Positions 7,408 through 17,386 of a stretch of 64,000 bases of DNA are shown here, in pieces. The notes beneath the pieces are model-generated. The model saw only the letters and a program-made list of their open reading frames with translations. It had not been told where the DNA came from and did no database searches. The DNA is taken from NCBI RefSeq assembly GCF_001577365.1, contig NZ_CP014513.1, positions 2,852,001 through 2,916,000 on the forward strand. The letters are read 5' to 3'. Origin of the DNA: Frondihabitans sp. PAMC 28766. GTDB lineage: Bacteria > Actinomycetota > Actinomycetes > Actinomycetales > Microbacteriaceae. Each line of letters begins with the position of its first letter. Within the stretch, counting starts at the first letter, position 1. The position numbers were made by a program, and so were the translations under genes.

Positions 7408-9645
7408 ATGCACAGGATCATCTACACGCTGACCGACGAGTCACCGCGACTCGCCACCGCCGCTCTCCTGCCCATCATGACGGCCTTCGCCGCCGAAGCG
7501 GGCGTGCAGATCGACACGGCCGATATCTCTCTGGCGGCGCGAATCCTGTCCACGTTCCCTGAGCACCTCGACCCCGCGCAGCGGCGCCCTGATGCCCTCG
7601 CCGATCTGAAGGCGCTGATCGGCGATCCTGCAGCGAACATCGTCAAGCTCCCGAACATCTCGGCCTCTCTGCCCCAGCTCCAGGCCGCGATCGGCGAGCT
7701 GCAGCGCGCCGGCTTCGCCGTGCCCGACTACCCGGAGGCCCCCGCCGACGCGACCGCCCAGGTGATCCGCGGCCGCTACGACGCTCTCACGGGGTCGGCC
7801 GTCAACCCTGTGCTGCGCCAGGGCAATTCCGACCGGCGCGCGCCGGCATCGGTCAAGGCGTACGCGCATCGGCATCCTCATGCGATGGGCGCCTGGGATC
7901 CCCTGTCTCGCACGAACGTCGCCACGATGTCGGGCGACGACTTCCGGGCCACCGAAGCGTCTGTCATCACCCGCGCCTCGGGCCCTGTCACGATCGAGCT
8001 GATCGGTGACGACGGCACCCGGCGACCCCTTCGGGAGCCCGTAGCGCTCGAGGCGGGCGACGTCGTCGATGCAGCCGTCCTTCGCGTCGGTCCGCTCGAG
8101 GGGTTCCTCGCCGAGCAGGTCGCCCGCGCCTCGCGAGATGACGTGCTGTTCTCGGTCCATCTCAAGGCCACCATGATGAAGGTCTCCGACCCCATCATCT
8201 TCGGGCACGCGATCCGCACCTACTTCCACCCGGTGTTCGACCGGTACGGGACGACACTCGACGCTGCCGGCATCAACGCCGACGAGGGTCTCGCCGCTCT
8301 CTTCGCCCGGCTGAAGAGCCTGCCCGAGGGGGCCGAGATTCGAGCGGCGTTCGACGACGCCCTGCGGGCAGGGCCTGCCGTGGCGATGGTCGACGTCGAA
8401 CGGGGCATCACGAACTTCCACGTGCCGAGCGACGTCATCGTGGATGCGTCCATGCCCGCGATGATCCGCTGGTCGGGTCGGATGACCGGCCCGGACGGCT
8501 CCAGCCACGACACCGTCGCCGTGATCCCCGACTCCAGCTACGCGCACTTCTACCAGACGGTGCTCGACGACTGCCGTCGCAACGGGGCCTTCGACCCGGC
8601 GACTCTCGGCACCGTTCCGAACGTCGGGCTCATGGCGGGAGCCGCCGAAGAATACGGGTCGCAAGACACCACCTTCGCCATCCCGCAGCCTGGTCTCGTC
8701 CGCGTCTCGAACGCGCAGGGCGAGACCCTTCTCGAGCACCGCGTCGACACCGGCGACATCTGGCGGCTGTGCCGCACGCATGACGACGCCGTCCGCGACT
8801 GGGTCGGCCTCGCCGTCGACCGCGCCCGGGCGACCGGCGCTCCGACGATCTTCTGGCTGGACCCCGCTCGCGCGCACGACACCCTTCTCGCCGGGCTGGT
8901 GCGCGACTACCTCGCACGCCACGAGACCGACGGGCTCGAGATAGACATCATGGCTCCGGTCGATGCGATGACGTTCACGCTCGCCCGCTTCCGCCGGGGC
9001 GACGAGACCGTCTCGGTCACCGGCAACGTGCTCCGCGACTACCTGACCGACCTGTTCCCGATCATGGAGCTCGGAACGAGCGCCAAGATGCTCTCGATCG
9101 TGCCCCTGCTCGCGGGCGGCGGCCTCTTCGAGACCGGAGCCGGGGGCACCGCGCCCCGCCTCGTCGATCAGTTGCTCGACGAGAACCACTTCCGCTGGGA
9201 CAGCCTCGGCGAGTACCTCGCCGTCGCCGCCAGCTTCGACCACCTCGCCGGGTCCACCGGCGATGTCCACGTGCGCGTGCTCGCCGACACCCTCGATCGA
9301 GCCACCGCGCGGTTCCTCGAGGCCAACAAGTCGCCGGCCGACGACGTCGGCACCATCGACAATCGGGGCAGCCACCTCTACCTGGCCCTGTACTGGGCGC
9401 AGGAGCTCAGCTCTCAGACGGAGAGCTCCCGCCTCCGCGACGCCTTCGCAGGATTCGCGGAGCAGCTCTCCGCAGCGACGCCCGACATCGGCCGCGACCT
9501 CCTCGACACTCAAGGCGGGCAGCAGGACATCGGTGGCCGCTACCTGCTCGACGCAGGCGTCATCGACCCCGTCATGCGGCCCTCCTCCCTCTTCAACAGT
9601 GTTCTGGACGCTCTCCGTCTGACGCGCAGCCAGGATGTGAGATGA
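7408..9645 (+). CDS. icd: NADP-dependent isocitrate dehydrogenase, monomeric type
   Basis: Oxidative decarboxylation of isocitrate to 2-oxoglutarate in the TCA cycle, yielding NADPH. The 745-residue length is that of the monomeric IDH family common in actinobacteria. Recognisable stretches are [20 protein letters not shown] at the N-terminus, [18 protein letters not shown] [20 protein letters not shown] (substrate site), [34 protein letters not shown] and the C-terminal [20 protein letters not shown] with [20 protein letters not shown] 7408 is chosen because homology begins there ([12 protein letters not shown]), although the upstream purine stretch gaaaga is weak. Confidence 0.95.
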   Translation: MHRIIYTLTDESPRLATAALLPIMTAFAAEAGVQIDTADISLAARILSTFPEHLDPAQRRPDALADLKALIGDPAANIVKLPNISASLPQLQAAIGELQRAGFAVPDYPEAPADATAQVIRGRYDALTGSAVNPVLRQGNSDRRAPASVKAYAHRHPHAMGAWDPLSRTNVATMSGDDFRATEASVITRASGPVTIELIGDDGTRRPLREPVALEAGDVVDAAVLRVGPLEGFLAEQVARASRDDVLFSVHLKATMMKVSDPIIFGHAIRTYFHPVFDRYGTTLDAAGINADEGLAALFARLKSLPEGAEIRAAFDDALRAGPAVAMVDVERGITNFHVPSDVIVDASMPAMIRWSGRMTGPDGSSHDTVAVIPDSSYAHFYQTVLDDCRRNGAFDPATLGTVPNVGLMAGAAEEYGSQDTTFAIPQPGLVRVSNAQGETLLEHRVDTGDIWRLCRTHDDAVRDWVGLAVDRARATGAPTIFWLDPARAHDTLLAGLVRDYLARHETDGLEIDIMAPVDAMTFTLARFRRGDETVSVTGNVLRDYLTDLFPIMELGTSAKMLSIVPLLAGGGLFETGAGGTAPRLVDQLLDENHFRWDSLGEYLAVAASFDHLAGSTGDVHVRVLADTLDRATARFLEANKSPADDVGTIDNRGSHLYLALYWAQELSSQTESSRLRDAFAGFAEQLSAATPDIGRDLLDTQGGQQDIGGRYLLDAGVIDPVMRPSSLFNSVLDALRLTRSQDVR

Positions 9646-9788
9646 GTCAGCAGCGCGGGAAGAGGCGAGCCGACGGCCCTTGGTGTGCGGCGACAATTGG
9701 AAGTGCTCGGGGCAGTGGTCGAGCAGGGGCATGCCCGGGGTACGAAGCGCCGAGCCTGAGTGCGAAGCGCCAGGCCTGAGAACGCCAG

Positions 9789-9832
9789 AAAAGCCCCGTT
9801 CGGCCGGATTTCGCCGGTTGAACGGGGCTTTT
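9789..9832. terminator. Strong rho-independent terminator (bidirectional)
   Basis: Arms aaaagccccgttc (9789-9801) and gaacggggctttt (9820-9832) pair over 13 bp around an 18-nt loop, with T-runs in both directions. It lies directly downstream of tRNA-Val on the minus strand and also ends icd transcription. Confidence 0.85.
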
Positions 9833-9837
9833 TGCGG

Positions 9838-9910
9838 TGGGCCCTACCGGGCTCGAACCGATGACATCCACGGTGTAAACGTGGCGCTCTACCAACTGAG
9901 CTAAAGGCCC
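9838..9910 (-). tRNA. tRNA-Val(TAC)
   Basis: The reverse complement folds as a complete 73-nt cloverleaf: acceptor GGGCCTT pairs with AGGGCCC, the D-arm holds AGCTCAGTTGGTAGAGC, the anticodon stem CCACG/CGTGG encloses TTTACAC, and the T-arm holds GGTTCGAGCC. The anticodon is TAC, decoding valine codons. The 3' CCA is not encoded. The strong terminator follows at once. Confidence 0.96.
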
Positions 9911-9963
9911 GCTTCCGGCGCGGCCGGAGCGTTCTGCAATGGTATCGAAAGCGGCGCGCGGCC

Positions 9964-10070
9964 GTGACACCTCGGGTTCCGGGCGGCCTTCCCGAGCCGC
10001 GGCGCCGGAAGGTCGTCCGAAGTCCGGGGTATCACCCCGACGCCTGCCGGTGGCACCGCGGTGCCACCGG
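9964..10070. repeat. Cluster of inverted repeats between tRNA-Val and acyltransferase
   Basis: This 110-bp stretch holds a 22-bp element at 9964-9985 that recurs at 11469-11490 with 19 of 22 matches, on the other side of the acyltransferase gene. It also holds imperfect hairpins and a perfect 24-bp palindrome at 10047-10070 with half-site ccggtggcaccg. It may be a REP-like element or the operator of the downstream gene. Confidence 0.45.
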
Positions 10071-10125
10071 AGAACCGGCCGGATGGCCGACGCGACGGCA
10101 CGGGCCTCGCCAATACCGTCGAGCC

Positions 10126-11472
10126 ATGAACGACGACGCTCACACCGCGGCGGCTCCGGCCACCCATTCACAGCACGCCACGGCCGCCACGGCCACCGCC
10201 CCCACGACGCCTGTCGATCGAGCAGCCTTGCTCGCCGGCCGCGACCTCACCGTCGACCTCGCCCGTGTGTTCTGCGTGCTGCTGGTCGTCGCCATCCACG
10301 TCATGATGGTGGGCGTCGGCACGGACGCGACAGGCGCTCTCTCCGTCACGGCACCTCTCGTAAAGCAGCCGTGGTTCGCCACTGCGACCTGGTTCGGGCA
10401 GATCATGCCGCTGTTCTTCGTGGTCGGCGGCTTCGCCAGCGCGACGGCTTGGGCCTCCGCGCAGAGAAAGGGGCAGGATGCCGGCGACTACATCCGGGGC
10501 CGTCTCCTGCGGTTGGGCCGTCCCGCCGCGGGCATCTTCGTGTTCCTGGCGATCGGTCTGCTCATCGCGGCGGCCGCGGGCGTCTCGCCCGACCTGCTGA
10601 AGACCGTCGCCGTGGGCATCGGCTCACCGCTCTGGTTCCTTGCCGCCTATGGCATCACCCAGCTGTTCGTCCCGCTCATGGCGAGGCTGCACGTCGTCAA
10701 CCCGATCGCGACGCTGGTCGTGCTCGCGACCGCCGGTTTCCTGGTCGACCTCGCCCGTCATGCGACGGACGTCACGGACATCGGCCTGCTCAACTTGGTG
10801 TTCGTGTGGCTGTTCGTGCAGCAGCTCGGCTTCGTCTACGCATCGGGGTGGCTCGAGCGGGCGCCGAAGGTGGTCCTCGTCGCTGTGCCACTGGCATCCT
10901 GGGGTCTTCTGATGCCGATGACCCGCTCGGGCATCTGGTCGCCCGACATGCTCACCGACCTCAACCCGCCCATGTCGACTCTCATGCTGCTCGGCATCGC
11001 GCAGCTCTGCCTGCTGCGGCTGTTCCGGCCGGCGCTCGCCCGGGTGATGCGGACGAAGGCGGCGCAGGCGGTCGTCTTCGGCATCGGCAGCCGCGGCATG
11101 ACCGTCTACCTCTGGCACGTGCCGCTGCTCGTGATCCTGCTCGGGGCTCTCCTCGCCGTCGGCGCACCCTTCCCGGTGCCGGGGTCGCAGCTCTGGTGGC
11201 TGACCAGGATCCCGACCTACCTCGCCGTTCTCGCTCTGGCAGTCGCCGTCTCGCTGGTGGTCGTCCGGTTGGAACGCGCACCCCGGCCCATCCCAACCGG
11301 GCGGCGCCGCCCGCCGATCCTGCTCGTGGGGGTCGCGGCAGTGCTGGCTGTCGCCCCGCCGTTCGTGGTGATGCTCGACGGGCTCGACCTGCTCTGGGCG
11401 TGCATCGGCGCTGTCGCCCTGCCCCTGTCGATCTGGCTGCTCGGCCGCACCCGGGCAGCCGACGTTCGGTGA
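10126..11472 (+). CDS. Acyltransferase 3 family membrane protein
   Basis: A 448-residue integral membrane protein. An Ala/Thr-rich N-terminal tail is followed by RDLTVDLARVFCVLLVVAIHVMMV, the first helix of the acyltransferase-3 fold with its typical D-x-x-R and conserved His. Further landmarks are LFFVVGGFASATAWA, PLWFLAAYGITQLF and GMTVYLWHVPLLVI; about ten transmembrane helices in all. The family transfers acyl groups to exported polysaccharides or other extracytoplasmic acceptors; the acceptor here is unknown. ATG 10126 gives the natural N-terminus; the open frame continues upstream through the repeat cluster. No cell-wall operon partners surround it. Confidence 0.85.
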   Translation: MNDDAHTAAAPATHSQHATAATATAPTTPVDRAALLAGRDLTVDLARVFCVLLVVAIHVMMVGVGTDATGALSVTAPLVKQPWFATATWFGQIMPLFFVVGGFASATAWASAQRKGQDAGDYIRGRLLRLGRPAAGIFVFLAIGLLIAAAAGVSPDLLKTVAVGIGSPLWFLAAYGITQLFVPLMARLHVVNPIATLVVLATAGFLVDLARHATDVTDIGLLNLVFVWLFVQQLGFVYASGWLERAPKVVLVAVPLASWGLLMPMTRSGIWSPDMLTDLNPPMSTLMLLGIAQLCLLRLFRPALARVMRTKAAQAVVFGIGSRGMTVYLWHVPLLVILLGALLAVGAPFPVPGSQLWWLTRIPTYLAVLALAVAVSLVVVRLERAPRPIPTGRRRPPILLVGVAAVLAVAPPFVVMLDGLDLLWACIGAVALPLSIWLLGRTRAADVR

Positions 11473-11483
11473 CACCCCTGGTT

Positions 11484-11520
11484 TCGGGCGACGTCACCGC
11501 GCCGCTGGGACGTCGCCCGA
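11484..11520. terminator. Hairpin between convergent acyltransferase and peroxiredoxin
   Basis: An 11-bp stem, tcgggcgacgt (11484-11494) with acgtcgcccga (11510-11520), loop 15 nt. Flanking bases acaccc and gggtgt extend it imperfectly. No T-run. Part of the left flank is the repeat also found at 9964. Confidence 0.55.
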
Positions 11521-11548
11521 GACACCGGGTGTCGTCGAGGCCGGGCGG

Positions 11549-12022
11549 TCAGACGGGAAGCGGCACCAGGGCGTCGAGGGCGACGCGGTAGTCGGCGATC
11601 GACCGGGCTTGGCCGGGGGCGGTGATGAAGTGCTCGCGGATGACGCCGTTGATGTCGATCAGGTAGGTGGCGCGGTTCGCGAAGCCCTTGTGGTCGAGGA
11701 AGACGTCGTACTCTTTGGCGACCTCGCCGTGGGGCCAGAAGTCGGCCAGCAGCTGGAAGTCGTAGCCCTCGGCCTCGGCGAACGACCGGAGGGTCGCCTT
11801 CGAGTCGACGGAGATGCCTATCAGCTCGACGCGGTGATCCTCGAACATCGCGATGTTGTCTCGGAGGTCGCAGAGCTCGGTCGTGCAGGTGCTGGAGAAC
11901 GCCAGCGGGAAGAAGACGAGGGCGACAGGCTTCACTCCGCGGAAGTCAGCGAGGCGAATGTGTTCGCCGAACTGGTTGGGGAGGTCGAAGTCTGGAGCCT
12001 GGATGTCGTTCTCCAGAGCCAT
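11549..12022 (-). CDS. AhpE-like peroxiredoxin
   Basis: Thiol peroxidase of 157 residues, thioredoxin-like fold, reducing hydroperoxides and peroxynitrite in the cytosol. The active site reads VFFPLAFSSTCTTELC, aligning with the AhpE pattern FFPLAF..C so that the Cys of SSTC is the peroxidatic residue. A second Cys lies five residues later (C-x4-C), the position of the resolving Cys in PrxQ/BCP-type enzymes, so an intrahelical disulfide is possible. The Arg of CDLRDN and the strand LIGISVDS are normal. Start MALENDIQAPDFDLPNQFGE. Convergent with the acyltransferase. Confidence 0.92.
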   Translation of the reverse strand: MALENDIQAPDFDLPNQFGEHIRLADFRGVKPVALVFFPLAFSSTCTTELCDLRDNIAMFEDHRVELIGISVDSKATLRSFAEAEGYDFQLLADFWPHGEVAKEYDVFLDHKGFANRATYLIDINGVIREHFITAPGQARSIADYRVALDALVPLPV

Positions 12023-12335
12023 AGCAAGCGTTCCGTTCCTGCCGCCGGGATGAGGCGACTCAGCATCGAACCACCGCAGATCGCGACGGCACGATACTCA
12101 ATGGTACGCGCGCGTCATACCGCCGCAACCCCTCGTTCATCCGGGCCCGCGCCGAGCGTGCTCGGACCCCGGCGCACAACGCCTTTGTCGGTTTCGGCAA
12201 CTAGAGTGGTCTGCGCGGGTTCAGCCCCGTCTCCCACCCATCGGACGACGACGTACCCGCGCGCACTGTGCCCCCTGAACGGCGGCGCGTGCGTCTAGAA
12301 CGCATTGTTCCCTACAAAAGAACGAGGTCATAAGG
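12023..12335. other. Divergent promoter region between peroxiredoxin and aceE
   Basis: About 310 bp without a gene. It must carry the promoters of both divergent genes. No inverted repeat stands out and the stress-regulon box is absent. Confidence 0.5.
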
Positions 12336-15080
12336 GTGTCGGTCAACGAACAGGATCCGTATTCGGTCGACGATTTCGATCGGGATCCCGAAGAAACCGC
12401 CGAGTGGAAAGAGTCGCTCGACTCCCTGGTCGCCGCTCACGGCCACGAACGGGCTCGCGAGATCATGCTGAGTCTCTTGCAGCGCTCGCACGAGCTTCAC
12501 GTCAACATCCCCGCCGTCCCGACGACGGACTACATCAACACGATCGCCCCCGAGAACGAACCGCAGTTCCCCGGCGACGAGGACGTCGAGCGTCGCTACC
12601 GCAAGTGGCTCCGCTGGAACGCCGCGATCATGGTGCACCGCGCGCAGCGCCCGGGCATCTCCGTCGGCGGTCACATCTCCACGTACGCCTCCTCGGCAGC
12701 ACTGTACGAGGTCGGCTACAACCACTTCTTCCGCGGCCAGGGCGCCCCGGGCGGCGGCGACCAGATCTTCTTCCAGGGCCACGCCTCCCCCGGCATGTAC
12801 GCCCGCTCGTTCCTGGAGGGCCGTCTCGACGAGCACGCTCTCGACGGCTTCCGCCAGGAGAAGTCGCACGGCCCCGACGCCCTGTCGTCGTACCCGCACC
12901 CCCGCCTGATGCCGGACTACTGGCAGTTCCCGACCGTGTCGATGGGTCTCGGCCCGATCAACGCGATCTACCAGGCCCAAGTCGCCAAATACCTCACCAA
13001 CCGCGGAATCAAAGACGCCTCCGACCAGCAGGTCTGGGCCTTCCTCGGCGACGGCGAGATGGACGAGGTCGAGTCGCGTGGTCAGTTGCAGGTGGCAGCC
13101 AACGAGGGCCTCGACAACCTCAACTTCGTGATCAACTGCAACCTCCAGCGCCTCGACGGCCCGGTGCGCGGAAACGGCAAGATCATACAAGAGCTCGAGA
13201 GCTTCTTCCGCGGCGCCGGCTGGAACGTCATCAAGGTCGTCTGGGGTCGCGAGTGGGACGAGCTGCTCTCGCGAGACACCGAGGGCGCGCTGCTCAACCT
13301 CATGAACCGCACGCCTGACGGCGACTACCAGACCTACAAGGCCGAGTCGGGCGCCTACGTGCGCGAGAACTTCTTCGGCCGCGACCCCAAGGCGCTCGAG
13401 CTCGTCGAGAACTACTCCGACGAAGAGATCTGGCACCTGAAGCGCGGCGGTCACGACTACAAGAAGGTCTACGCGGCGTACAAGGCGGCGGCTGAGCACA
13501 AGGGCCAGCCCACCGTGATCCTGGCGAAGACCGTCAAGGGCTACGGCCTCGGCCCGACCTTCGAGGGCCGCAACGCGACCCACCAGATGAAGAAGCTGAC
13601 GCTGAAAGACCTCAAGTCGTTCCGCGACGAGATGAGCATCCCGATCAGCGACGCCACCCTCGAAGAGAACCCCTACCTGCCGCCGTACTACCACCCCGGC
13701 CAGGACGACGAGGCGATCGAGTACCTGCAGGCCCGCCGCCGTGACCTCGGCGGCTACATCCCCGAGCGCAAGACGAAGCACACGCTCATCTCGGTGCCCG
13801 AGGACAGCGCCTACGGCGTGGTCAAGAAGGGCTCGGGCAAGCAGCAGGTCGCGACGACCATGGCGTTCGCCCGCCTGCTGAAAGACCTGCTCCGCGCCCC
13901 GGAGTTCGGCCACCGCATCGTGCCGATCATCCCCGACGAGGCGCGCACGTTCGGCATGGACGCCTACTTCCCCACCTCGAAGATCTACAACCCGAACGGT
14001 CAGCACTACACGTCGGTCGACCGCGAGCAGCTCCTGGCCTACAAGGAGAGCCCGCAGGGCCAGATCATCCACGTCGGCATCAACGAGGCGGGCGCGTTCG
14101 CCGCTTTCACCGCGACGGGCACCGCCTACTCGACGCAGGGCGAGCCGCTGATCCCGGTGTACGTCTTCTACTCGATGTTCGGCTTCCAGCGCACCGGCGA
14201 CGCCATGTGGGCCGCCGGCGACCAGATGGCCCGAGGCTTCATCATCGGCGCCACCGCCGGTCGCACCACACTGACCGGTGAGGGCCTGCAGCACGCCGAT
14301 GGCCACTCGCACCTGCTCGCGTCGACCAACACGGCCGTCGTCAGCTACGACCCGGCCTACGGCTACGAGATCGGCCACATCGTCAAGGCCGGCATCGAGC
14401 GGATGTACGGCACCGACGACCTGGGCAACCCGCTCTCCAAAGACCCCAACGTCATGTACTACATCACCGTCTACAACGAGCCGATGTCGCAGCCGGCCGA
14501 GCCGGAGAACCTCGACGTCGACGGCATCCAGAAGGGCATCTACAAGCTGAAGGCCGCCGAGAACCTCGGGCCGCGCGCTCAGCTGCTCGCATCCGGCGTC
14601 GGTGTGCCGTGGGCTCTCGAGGCCCAGCAGCTGCTGGCCGAAGACTGGAACGTCGCGGCCGACGTCTGGAGCGTCACCAGCTGGACGGAGCTTCGTCGTG
14701 ACGGCCTCGCGGCCGAAGAGCACAATTTCCTCTACCCGAACTCCGAGCCAAAGACTCCCTACCTGACCGACAAGCTGAAAGACGCCGAGGGCCCGTTCGT
14801 CGCGGTCTCCGACTTCATGCACGCCGTTCAAGACCAGATCCGCCAGTTCGTGCCCGGCGACTACTACACACTCGGCGCCGACGGCTTCGGCTTCTCGGAC
14901 ACCCGCGCTGCGGCTCGTCGCTTCTTCAAGATCGACGGCCCGTCGATGGTGGTGCGGACGCTGCAGGCACTGGCGAAGCGCGGCGAGGTCGACCCCGGCG
15001 TCGTCCAGCAGGCGATCGACCGCTACCAGCTGCACGACGTGACGGCCGGCACCTCGGGCGCGGCCGGCGGAGAGAGCTGA
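12336..15080 (+). CDS. aceE: Pyruvate dehydrogenase E1 component, homodimeric type
   Basis: ThDP-dependent decarboxylation of pyruvate, first step of the pyruvate dehydrogenase complex feeding acetyl-CoA to the TCA cycle and to the fatty-acid genes downstream. The 914 residues match AceE. Motifs include [47 protein letters not shown], the ThDP site [14 protein letters not shown]...[14 protein letters not shown], and the transketolase-like central part [15 protein letters not shown] 12336 follows gaggt and gives [20 protein letters not shown]. The fasR gene starts 7 bp after the stop, so co-transcription is likely. Confidence 0.96.
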   Translation: MSVNEQDPYSVDDFDRDPEETAEWKESLDSLVAAHGHERAREIMLSLLQRSHELHVNIPAVPTTDYINTIAPENEPQFPGDEDVERRYRKWLRWNAAIMVHRAQRPGISVGGHISTYASSAALYEVGYNHFFRGQGAPGGGDQIFFQGHASPGMYARSFLEGRLDEHALDGFRQEKSHGPDALSSYPHPRLMPDYWQFPTVSMGLGPINAIYQAQVAKYLTNRGIKDASDQQVWAFLGDGEMDEVESRGQLQVAANEGLDNLNFVINCNLQRLDGPVRGNGKIIQELESFFRGAGWNVIKVVWGREWDELLSRDTEGALLNLMNRTPDGDYQTYKAESGAYVRENFFGRDPKALELVENYSDEEIWHLKRGGHDYKKVYAAYKAAAEHKGQPTVILAKTVKGYGLGPTFEGRNATHQMKKLTLKDLKSFRDEMSIPISDATLEENPYLPPYYHPGQDDEAIEYLQARRRDLGGYIPERKTKHTLISVPEDSAYGVVKKGSGKQQVATTMAFARLLKDLLRAPEFGHRIVPIIPDEARTFGMDAYFPTSKIYNPNGQHYTSVDREQLLAYKESPQGQIIHVGINEAGAFAAFTATGTAYSTQGEPLIPVYVFYSMFGFQRTGDAMWAAGDQMARGFIIGATAGRTTLTGEGLQHADGHSHLLASTNTAVVSYDPAYGYEIGHIVKAGIERMYGTDDLGNPLSKDPNVMYYITVYNEPMSQPAEPENLDVDGIQKGIYKLKAAENLGPRAQLLASGVGVPWALEAQQLLAEDWNVAADVWSVTSWTELRRDGLAAEEHNFLYPNSEPKTPYLTDKLKDAEGPFVAVSDFMHAVQDQIRQFVPGDYYTLGADGFGFSDTRAAARRFFKIDGPSMVVRTLQALAKRGEVDPGVVQQAIDRYQLHDVTAGTSGAAGGES

Positions 15081-15087
15081 TCCGGCG

Positions 15088-16347
15088 GTGAGCCCCGCTC
15101 GCACGCAAGATCCGGCGGCGAAGCAGAAGACCCTGGCGTGGCTTCGAACGGTGTCCGGCGAGTTCGCGACGGCCACCATCAAGAAGCTCGACGAGACGCT
15201 GCCCTGGTACGGCTCCATGCCGCCAGGGCGGCGCTCGGCCGTGGGCCTCGTCGCTCAGGCCGGCATCACGTCGTTCATCAGCTGGTTCGACGACCCCAAG
15301 GCGACGCCCTGGATCGCGGCAGACGTCTTCGGCGCAGCCCCTCGCGAGCTGCTCCGCAGCGTCAGCCTGCAGCAGACCCTGCAGCTGATCCGCGTCACCT
15401 GCGAGGTCGTCGAAGACCGGGTGCAGGATCGCGACCCCTACCTCCGCGAGGCGATCCTGCTCTACAGCCGCGAGATCGCCTTCGCCGCGGCAGACGTGTA
15501 TGCCCGAGCGGCCGAGGCCAGGGGCCTCTGGGACGCCCGTCTCGAGGCGCTCGTGGTCGACTCGATCCTGTCGGGCGAATACGACGACGAACTGCCGAGC
15601 CGCATCGCGGCCCTCGGCTGGCACGGCCACGGCGAGGTGTCGGTGCTCGTCGGCACGGCGCCGCGCATGCTCGACGTCGACGTCCTCCGGCGCACCGCGC
15701 GGCACCTCGACGCCGACGTGCTGATCGGCGTGCAGGGCTCTCGGCTGGTGCTCGTGATCGGCCGCGCCGAGACCGAGGCCGACGAAGCGGAGTCGACGGC
15801 GGGCTCAGGATCCGCAGCCTCGTCATCGCATCCCCGCCCGAGCTTCACCGACATCGCGGTCGCCCTCGAGCCCGGCTTCGGCGACGGCCCGCTCGTGCTC
15901 GGCCACGAGGTGCCGGGGCTGGTCGACGCGTCGGGCAGCGCCAAGGCGGCCCTCGCGGGGTTCGCCGTGGCTCGCGCCTGGCGCAACGCCCCGCGACCGG
16001 CGCAGGCCGACGACCTCCTGCCCGAACGGGCCCTCGCCGGCGATCCCGTCGCCCGGGCGACGCTCGTCAACCGCATCTACCGCCCCCTCAAGAGCCACTC
16101 GACCGAGCTGCTCACCACCCTGTGGTGCTACCTCGACAACGGGCGCTCGCTCGAGGCGACGGCTCGCGAGCTCTTCGTGCACCCCAACACGGTGCGGTAT
16201 CGCCTGAAGCGCGTCACCGACGTGATCGGGTGGGACGCGACCGGGGCGCGAGAGGCGTTGATCCTGCAGTCCGCGCTGATCCTGGGCTCGATCGCCGACC
16301 CGGATGCGCCGACCGGGCGGAACAAGGCGAAGGCCGCGCACAAGTGA
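15088..16347 (+). CDS. fasR: PucR-type transcriptional regulator of fatty acid synthesis (FasR-like)
   Basis: A 419-residue regulator with a C-terminal PucR/CdaR helix-turn-helix (GRSLEATARELFVHPNTVRYRLKRV) and a GGDEF-like middle region. Its position between aceE and fabD-fabH-acpP-fabF is that of Streptomyces coelicolor FasR, which activates the fab operon; function is inferred from that synteny. GTG start 15088, 7 bp after aceE. A region of about 22 Ser/Ala/Glu-rich residues near 230-255 is probably a linker. The 88 bp to fabD would be its target promoter. Confidence 0.85.
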   Translation: MSPARTQDPAAKQKTLAWLRTVSGEFATATIKKLDETLPWYGSMPPGRRSAVGLVAQAGITSFISWFDDPKATPWIAADVFGAAPRELLRSVSLQQTLQLIRVTCEVVEDRVQDRDPYLREAILLYSREIAFAAADVYARAAEARGLWDARLEALVVDSILSGEYDDELPSRIAALGWHGHGEVSVLVGTAPRMLDVDVLRRTARHLDADVLIGVQGSRLVLVIGRAETEADEAESTAGSGSAASSSHPRPSFTDIAVALEPGFGDGPLVLGHEVPGLVDASGSAKAALAGFAVARAWRNAPRPAQADDLLPERALAGDPVARATLVNRIYRPLKSHSTELLTTLWCYLDNGRSLEATARELFVHPNTVRYRLKRVTDVIGWDATGAREALILQSALILGSIADPDAPTGRNKAKAAHK

Positions 16348-16435
16348 CGCACGTGATGGTCTCCTCCAACGATTGCGCCGATTCTTGGTTGAGTCGCCAC
16401 ACGGCTTGTGGCTCGATGGTTGGCAGGATGGACCG

Positions 16436-17386
16436 GTGATCGTTCTCGCAGCTCCCGGGCAAGGCTCTCAGACGCCCGGCTTCCTCACCCCCTGGATCGA
16501 CGACCCCGAGTCGGGAGACGAGGCGCGGGCTCTGCTCGCCGAACTCTCCGAGGCGTCGGGTGTCGACCTCGTCGAGCACGGCACCGTGTCGGACGCCGAG
16601 ACCATCCGCGACACGGCCATCGCCCAGCCGCTCATCGTGGCGGCGGGGCTTCTCACCGCCCGGGCGCTCTTCGCCCGCGTCGACCGCTCGCTCGTCGGGG
16701 CCGTCGCCGGCCACTCGGTCGGCGAGCTGACGGCAGCCGCTCTCGCCGGTGTGATCTCCGAGGCCGAAGCGGTCTCGCTCGTCACCGTTCGCGCGCGCGG
16801 CATGGCTGCTGCGGCCGCCGCCACCCCGACCGGGATGAGCGCCGTGCTCGGCGGCGACGAGGCCGAACTGCTCGCGAAGCTCGACGAGCTCGGCCTCGAG
16901 CCCGCCAACTTCAACGGCGGCGGCCAGATCGTCGTCGCCGGCGCGCTCGACGCCCTCACCTCGCTGGCCGAAGAGCCACCCGCTAAGTCCCGGGTGCTCG
17001 CACTCCAGGTCGCCGGTGCGTTCCACACGCGCTACATGGTGTCGGCCGTCGAGCCCCTGCGTGAGGCGGCTGCCGCCGTGCAGGTCTCCGATCCTGCGAC
17101 CCCGATCTATAGCAACCACGACGGCTCGCGCATCACCGACGGGCGCGAATACCTCGATCTGCTGGTGAACCAGGTGGCATCGCCCGTGCGCTGGGACAAG
17201 ACCATGGAGTCGTTCGCGGCCGCCGGCATCACCGGCCAGATCGAACTCGCCCCTGCGGGCGCTCTCACGGGCCTCGCCAAGCGCGGCCTTCGCGGACTGA
17301 CCGATCACAATGTGGCCTCCGTCGCCATCAAGACCCCCGACGACCTCGCGGCCGCCGTCGCCCTTCTGCAGGAAGCCACCGCATGA
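16436..17386 (+). CDS. fabD: Malonyl-CoA:ACP transacylase
   Basis: Transfers malonyl from CoA to ACP, supplying extender units for type II fatty acid synthesis. The 316 residues start MIVLAAPGQGSQTPGFL. The active-site Ser94 lies in AGHSVGELTAAA, the catalytic His is in AGAFHTRYM, and the GQ motif is at the N-terminus. GTG 16436 follows aggatgg; the frame upstream runs into the promoter region and is not part of the protein. The stop overlaps the fabH ATG by 4 bp. First gene of the fab operon. Confidence 0.95.
   Translation: MIVLAAPGQGSQTPGFLTPWIDDPESGDEARALLAELSEASGVDLVEHGTVSDAETIRDTAIAQPLIVAAGLLTARALFARVDRSLVGAVAGHSVGELTAAALAGVISEAEAVSLVTVRARGMAAAAAATPTGMSAVLGGDEAELLAKLDELGLEPANFNGGGQIVVAGALDALTSLAEEPPAKSRVLALQVAGAFHTRYMVSAVEPLREAAAAVQVSDPATPIYSNHDGSRITDGREYLDLLVNQVASPVRWDKTMESFAAAGITGQIELAPAGALTGLAKRGLRGLTDHNVASVAIKTPDDLAAAVALLQEATA

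Noticed and set aside
12312..15218. 968-codon minus-strand frame opposite aceE
   Set aside because: Composition typical of antisense high-GC DNA (Val/Arg/Glu/Asp repeats), no domain, and fully covered by aceE.
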